This document shows, one piece after another, positions 58,147 through 64,000 of a stretch of 64,000 nucleotides of DNA; position 1 is the stretch's first letter, and each line of letters begins with the position of its first letter. The DNA is from Coix lacryma-jobi var. lacryma-jobi (Eukaryota > Streptophyta > Magnoliopsida > Poales > Poaceae), in assembly GCA_009763385.1 (NCBI GenBank), contig CM019826.1:93976848-94040847 (forward strand), in the 5' to 3' direction. The notes under the pieces are model-generated. The model did not search any database, had not been told where the DNA came from, and saw nothing but the letters and a program-made list of their open reading frames with translations. Both the position numbers and the translations under genes were made by a program.

Positions 58147-59000
58147 TACCTCACTAATTCACCTATACTGACGCCACCAGAACCCAGGGAGCCGATGATG
58201 CTTTATATCGCAGCTACCACACACGTCGTAAGTACAGCAATCGTAGTGGAGCGCAAGGATGACAAGCACATCTACCACACCCAGCGACCAGTATACTACA
58301 TCAGTGAGGTACTCTCCGATTCAAAGGCCAGATACCCGCAAGTACAGAAATTACTCTACGCCCTACTTATATCTTCAAGAAAGCTATGGCATTACTTCGA
58401 AGCCCATGAGATCACAGTTGTTACGGATTTTCCTTTGGGAGAAACCATCCACAATCGTGATGCTACTGGAAGAATTTCCAAGTGGGCAGTCGAACTGGGG
58501 GCACTCAACATCAAGTTCACTCCCAGGAAAGTAATCAAGTCACAGGCTCTAGCTGATTTCGTCGCCGAGTGGACAGAAATACAGCAGATCCAAGACAACG
58601 CTATCCCCGATCATTGGAAGATGTACTTCGATGGGTCCCTAAAACTTGGAGGAGCAGGAGCCGGAGTACTACTTGTATCACCCGCTGGAGAGCAGCTTAA
58701 GTACGTTCTGCAGATATTATGGCCTGCTACCAACAATGAAGCAGAATATGAAGCCCTACTCCATGGACTAAAGCTAGCAGTCGCATTGGGTATCAAACGA
58801 CTCCTAGTCTATGACGACTCTTCCAAGGTAATTCACCAAGTCAACAAAGACTAGGACTGCACCAAGGAAACAATGAATGCCTATTGCGCGGAAGTCCATA
58901 AGCTGGAAAAACACTTTTGTGGCCTGGAACTCATTCATATTACTCGGGATCTCAATGAAGCAGCGGATGCCCTAGCCAAATTGGGTTCCGATAGAGCTCT
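58147..59000 (+). pseudogene. Element A RNase H and archaeal-type RNase H
   Basis: 58195-58854 has a decayed first RNase H (KARYPQVQKLLYALLISSRK) and then the second RNase H with YFDGSLKLGGAGAG, NNEAEYEALLHGL and VYDDSSKVIHQV. A TAG at 58852-58854 breaks the frame. The last motif, LNEAADALAKLGS, follows near 58953. The dual RNase H again marks the Tat lineage. Confidence 0.8.
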
Positions 59001-60345
59001 GGTTCCTAATGGTACCTTCGTACATGAGTTATCCAAGCCTTCAATCCAAGAGAAAGAAAAGGTTGAACCAGTATCCTCCGCTCAGGTTCTAGTTCTCGCA
59101 CCCGACTGGACACAAGTCTTCATCGACTACTTCAAAGAGCATAAACTACGAAGTGACAAAACTGCCGCAGAGCAAGTCACCAGACGTAGCAAATCCTATG
59201 TCCTAGTCGGGGACAGGCTATATCGACGCGGAGCTTCGTCAGGAGTCCTCCTCAAATGCATTTCACCTGAAGAAGGCAGGGAAATCCTAAATCAAGTTCA
59301 CTCCGGGTGTTGTGGCAACCATGCAGCATCAAGGACACTAGTCGGAAAAATCTTCAGATCAGGGTACTATTGGCCCTCAGCCTTGAAAGATGCAGAAGAC
59401 CTAATCCGCCGCTGTCAATCATGTCAGTTCTTTGCCAAACAGCAGCACGTACCTGCACATGAATTGATCTGTATTCCTCCGTCATGGCCTTTCTCATGCT
59501 GGGGACTCGACATGGTGGGTCCTCTTAAGCGTGCTCCAGGCGGATTCGAGTACATCTACATCGCAATCGACAAATTCACCAAGTGGATTGAGTACATGCC
59601 ATTGGTCAAGTTCAATGCATCCAAGTCAGTACAATTCATGCAGAGCATCTTCCACCGCTTTGGGATGCCGCATAGAATTATCACCGACCTTGGGTCCCCT
59701 TTCACGGCTATTGAGTTCAAGTCATGGGCCAGCGACTGTGGAATCAAGATAGACTACGCATCAGTAGCCCACCCACAGTCCAACGGTCAAGTTGAGCGAG
59801 CAAACGCCCTGATCCTTGTCAGATTAAAACCAAGGCTATTTGACCTTCTAAAAGATCACGGCGGCAAGTGGGTTGAAGAGCTGCCTAAGGTAGTATGGGG
59901 GCTACGGACACAATGAAGCCGGGCAACAGGCCAAACTCCTTTCTTCTTGGTGTATGGCACTGAAGCAATCCTCCCGACTGACTTAATCTGGACCTCCCCA
60001 TGAACAGAGCAGTACAATGAAGGCAAAGCTGATGATACCAGGCGGCTAGAAGTCGACAGCCTTGAAGAATCCCGACTAACTACACTCTTTCAGTCAGCAA
60101 GATACCTTCAAGGGATGAGGCGCTACTATGACAAGAACATCCATCACCGCACCTTCCAAGTAGGCGATCTGGTCCTGAAGAAAATTCAGAATACCACAGG
60201 GCACCACAAGCTCATTAGTCCATGGGAAGGACCCGACATAGTATCCAAAGTAACAAGACCTGGGTCATTTGAGCTAGTAACTGATGATGGTTCTCCGTTG
60301 CCAAATTCATGGAATATTGAGCATGTGAAGAAATTCCATACCTAA
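59001..60345 (+). pseudogene. Element A integrase
   Basis: Zinc site: HSGCCGNHAASRT with CQSCQFFA (59300-59435). Core: LDMVGPLKR near 59505, IITDLGSPFTAIE near 59679 and NGQVERANAL near 59780. The D, D, E positions are present. A TGA at 59914-59916 and another near 60001 interrupt. The C-terminal part, 60115-60345 (FQVGDLVLKKIQN, then WEGPDIVSKV), ends with a TAA near 60343. No chromodomain. Confidence 0.85.
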
Positions 60346-61148
60346 GGACCACACAAGAAATCTGACTCAGGGCAAATGTATTCACTACACAAATATTAAT
60401 AAAGTTTGCAGTTCATCAGTAACAAAAGCTTTTTTCTCTTATTATACTTCATTATGACTATTTAGTCACATGAAGCCTATCAGTCATACAATAAGCTTTA
60501 GCTATTGTATCCCACCGACTAATATATAATATTACTCGGATGGACTGGTTCAGCGGCAACCATACTCGAGTTACGAGCTCCGAGCTCAATACAACTCTAA
60601 TGATAGTACGCTTTAATACCCGACTATCAACCTATAGCGAATATGGTATCTACCATAGTAGATACTAGTTCCTATAAGGTGTAACAAGGGGAGTAGTACT
60701 CACCCCGTTAAAACTTAACCGGACAGAGGTCCACCCATTTTCGCACTCAAGCTGCGAGTACCAAGAGGATATGATTCACCTAGAAGGAACCATTGTCACG
60801 GTCCTTCAAGAGGTGCTTGATCAAAATTATCCCTTGAACAAGGGTACTAAGAGTAGTACTCGGGCAGGACTAAGTTCTCTACATGATCGTTATAAGACTA
60901 CTAGAGAAACGAAGTCACACGACCCAAACTCAAGTGCTAGAGAGCACCAGGATAGACTCGTCTAATAAGACGCCTGCTCATACATCCACATCAAACAGAA
61001 ACAACCCATTGACAAGAAATTTCTTGCAATGACGAGTTGATACGAACTTCACAAAGATTCAAAAGTAACTAATACTTTGATTCTTTATATTTGATAATAA
61101 TTGTTTCCAGGGAATACAAGCGGCAATTAAACGATCAAGGAGGCTAAG
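60346..61148. other. Element A spacer between pol and antisense gene
   Basis: About 800 bp, AT-rich, with scattered ACTCG-type words and no open frame or array. Unlike B, A shows no tandem array here. Confidence 0.5.
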
Positions 61149-63543
61149 CTACTCTACAAGATCTAAAATCTGCGAGTACTCCTCCGCCGCGGTCTTCACC
61201 ACTTCTTGCATCGCCGCAAGATCCTCATCGCCTTTGCCTTCAGGAAGCGTCATAAGAGATGACAAGTCGAAGGACGGTAGATGCAGCCGCAGTGTCGCCA
61301 TTAGACCCTGCACAACTGAAGTCGACATATCTTTGATATACTGAGCCAGCCGTCTAGGTGCAGCTTTAGCCCGATCAATCAAAGATTCCTCGACTCCTTC
61401 AGGGCACGGAATCATATCCAGGATGGGCTCGACGGCATGCTCCAACGCCTTCAAGGAAGCCTGCAAAGACTCCAGAGCTTCGCGTGACTCCTTCGTAGAT
61501 TTCAAAGCCTGCAGGAGATCCCGGTCAGCACCCTCACGCATCAATTTGGCCACTTGAAGAGTACTTTGCGCATTTGCAAATACCTCCTCAAGCTCCGCCT
61601 GCTTTCGGTTGAATGCGCTTTGCCACCCGGAAGCCAGTTTGTTCGCATCTGAAGACACATTGGTCGGATACCGTGTCATCAGTTAGCATGGATACAATGA
61701 CTCAGAGCAGTATTTTCAACTTACCATCCAGTTGTTTCTTGGAAGCTTTCTTCAGCTCCTTCATCTTCTGCTCCAAGGAGGCGTCTTTGGCTATCAGCGC
61801 AACCTCCCAGTTATTGGCAGTGTCACGCTCAGCTACTACAGTCTTAAGATTACCTTGAAGCTCGTTGATGCGATTGTGCAGGAGTTGGGTGGCCACTTTC
61901 TCGCTAATTTGGTCCTGGGCGATGTAATCTCGAAGCTCCTGATTCTCACGAGCCATCTCCTGACGGATCCAAGTGATCTGGTCCTTGACCTTTACATCAA
62001 AGCCCTGCACAAAAATATTACCGTCAGTACTCAAAATACATTGTAACGAATGAAGAGAACTTCAAAATATTTTTCTTCGACAAATTGTCAAAGTGCTTTG
62101 ATATGGGCCCTCACTTGCTCACTTAGCTCTTTCAGCCGGGTCAGGTCCTGGTCGTACCCCATCACATCGAGCGTCGCTCCTTGACGCCAAGACTCGGGGG
62201 CACCCACGGACTCTCCCGGCGGAAGAGTGGCTACCTCAGCATTGACGTCGGCTAAGACCATCTCCAGGGTTGGCTCATTCGGCTGTCGAGTGCAGAAAAA
62301 CCACTCATTCATTACTCGGTCAAATTCCAACTGAGCAGGAGAACGGAAGATCGAATATGGCACACCAACCTGAGGCAAAGGGATAATATCCACTTCAGGT
62401 GCTACATCCGCTTGGGGACCCAACGTAGAGGAGCCGGGCAGAGGATCTACCTGACTAAAGACACGAGGGGCGCTGGTTTCTTCTTTGTCCACCGTCTCCG
62501 ACTCCTCTACCGCCTGAGTCTCAGGGACCACATCTGAGGCTGCTGCAGTCGACTTCGTTTTCCTACAACAGAGGAGTATCTATGTTAGTACCAGAGATAT
62601 GTGAGCACTCTACAAGTAAAATCTTGTGACTTACTTTACGAGCTTTAATGGTCGCGGCAACTTCAAGAGAGGTTTCTTCAGTAGTGGGTCTGGAGTCGGA
62701 GCCTCCTCAGGGACCACACTGCTTGAAGTCCCTTGGATTGTTTCAGTATCTGGTACAAAGACATATATAAGACAAGGGTTTATTAAAATCCAAAAACAAA
62801 AGGAGTACAAGGTACTCGGGTTTCCCCTTACCAGGAGCACCCATATTACAGTGCTTTTCAGCCAATGCTGGTGACAAAAGTACTTTTCGACAAGCACGAT
62901 GCCTACCAGTGCGAGGATTCTTCAGGACAGGTTCCCCGGCTTCTTGAAGTGGAGTCGGCGACCTCTTCCGGCTACTCTCAGCTTCTGGGTCTATGAGCAT
63001 GACATCAGAGTTAGTTGATTCTGTGTCAAGCCAACCAAGGTCATCAGGAGAGCTTGGGTTGTTCGGAAGGTCCTCACTTCGGATAGCACCTCTTAGAATT
63101 ATGCCTCCGCCTTCTTTAGTCGCTGGAGGCAGAGGCGGACAATCATTGTTATCCCTCCCCTGGCACTATAAAAGAAGAAAACTCAGTCAAGTCAGAACGA
63201 TATCAAGTAAGAATCTTAAAGACAAGACAAGACAACTATTAACTTGAGGAGGCGGGTTAATGGCAGAGAATGTCGTCATCACTGGAACAAGGTGTTCACG
63301 ACTCTTGAGCAGTCGGTTCACCCTCCTCAGGATTTCATGATCAGGCAGCTGTTCGGTGTCATGACGACCCGAGTCCTTCGTACCCAGGTACTCAAAGCCA
63401 AAGTTGGCTCGCTGTTGAAGAGGATGGATGCGGCGCGCGATGAAGTCTTGGACGACGGTGTACCCGTTCAATCCACCAAGCTTTAATCCTTCTATCATAT
63501 CAATGAAGGGTTGGACAGCATCTACTGTGACAGAACCGACCAA
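61149..63543 (-). CDS. Element A antisense gene, six visible exons, 5' end lost
   Basis: On minus: exon a 63543-63244; b 63165-62832; c 62749-62635; d 62562-62115; e 62004-61725; f 61648-61149 (stop). All five introns have GT/AG ends (GTAAGG, GTAAGT, GTGAGG, GTAAGT among the donors) and the phases fit. Exon a has VVQDFIARRIHPLQQRANFG, a motif I know from Tat antisense genes; c and d are P/E-rich; e and f are coiled coils (ENQELRDYIAQDQISEKVAT). No stop or frameshift is visible in about 650 codons, whereas A's pol has at least six stops. The start and any N-terminal domain are cut off by the LTR fragment at the right. Function unknown. Confidence 0.6.
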
Positions 63544-63549
63544 TTTGCA

Positions 63550-64000
63550 CCAGATTAAGCACCGAAACCTCCGCTTAACGCAAAGATCCTCAAGTACTTA
63601 AGCTCGTACAAACCCGGTAGTCCAGAAATCTCGAAGGATTTCAAATCATTCAACAACATCCAGCCAAGATCGTACTAGTTCAGTGAACATGCTCACAGAT
63701 TACAACGCAGTTGCACATAGTTCAAATTACATCGGAGTACGAAATAATATTACAAACCATAGTTTAATAGAAGTAGCGGAAGCAACATAGTCTTTAAACA
63801 TAAGTTTTGGATTGTTCATAGTACGGTGCCATCACTTGATCAGGTCCACAAAAGCAACAGATGAGATAAGTGGCGACCATGCCCTTGGTCTAGTCATCTC
63901 CCGTCACCGGGTACAAGCAATTCTCACAGTAGCCATAAAAGCACTGGCCATCTGCAACAACAAGGGAATAAAACCCTGAGTACAAGAAGGTACTCAGCTA
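63550..64000 (-). mobile_element. Tekay-like LTR fragment at right edge
   Basis: ACATCGGAGTACGAAATAAT and the AAACCCTGAGTAC phrase near 63971 follow the same order as in the U5 side of element D's LTR (39590-39900), but are diverged. It appears to be the start of another minus-oriented LTR, inserted in A's antisense gene and continuing beyond the window. The left limit is approximate. Confidence 0.5.

Noticed and set aside
1..64000. Host protein-coding genes, tRNAs, rRNAs or organelle-derived DNA
   Set aside because: Every sizeable coding signal belongs to a retroelement domain or its antisense gene; no cloverleaf or rRNA-like segment was noticed by eye.

Overview
The window looks like nuclear DNA of a grass (Poaceae), probably from repeat-dense heterochromatin. 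It consists almost entirely of nested LTR retrotransposons from known grass lineages: Ty3/gypsy Tat, Athila and chromodomain-bearing Tekay, plus a Ty1/copia Sirevirus remnant. I found no ordinary host gene, tRNA, rRNA or CRISPR array. Lineage names come from primer-binding sites, LTR ends, domain order and remembered family features, not from a search.

Layout. (1) 1-2370 is a diverged Tekay-type LTR fragment on +. (2) 2385-5463 is the 3' end of a Sirevirus-like copia element: a Q-rich pseudogene, two polypurine tracts and a 3' LTR rich in palindromes. It interrupts (3) a decayed TE-associated gene on the minus strand (5464-6631). (4) Element A is a Tat-type gypsy element on +, running from a putative 5' LTR near 6780 to at least 63543. 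(5) Element B, another Tat element on + (9623-56461, two 871-bp LTRs), splits A between gag and protease. (6) Element F (20319-37798, 1581-bp LTRs) and solo LTR C (38429-52823, target duplication AAAAG) both sit in exons of B's antisense gene. (7) Element E, an Athila-type gag-protease element on minus (23364-31162), sits inside F. (8) Element D, a young Tekay chromovirus on minus (39438-51981, target duplication CAGAG), sits inside C. Two insertion stacks are therefore four levels deep: A>B>F>E and A>B>C>D. (9) 56462-60345 carries the rest of A's pol, 61149-63543 carries A's antisense gene, and the window ends in another Tekay-like LTR fragment.

Most polyproteins are broken by stops and frameshifts. 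The main exception is D, whose protease-RT-RNase H-integrase-chromodomain frame is uninterrupted. D lacks a recognisable gag. In its place is a 202-codon ORF whose first 23 residues closely resemble the histone H3 N-terminal tail, with the lysines equivalent to H3K4 and H3K9 in register, followed by a coiled coil and a long acidic tail. This is the most striking feature of the window.

The second theme is intron-containing antisense genes between pol and the 3' LTR of the Tat elements. In B five exons (about 1,060 codons, one stop) can be followed across two large insertions. In A six exons are open with phase-consistent splice sites although A's pol has many stops. B's 3' region also holds 55-bp and 87-bp tandem arrays.
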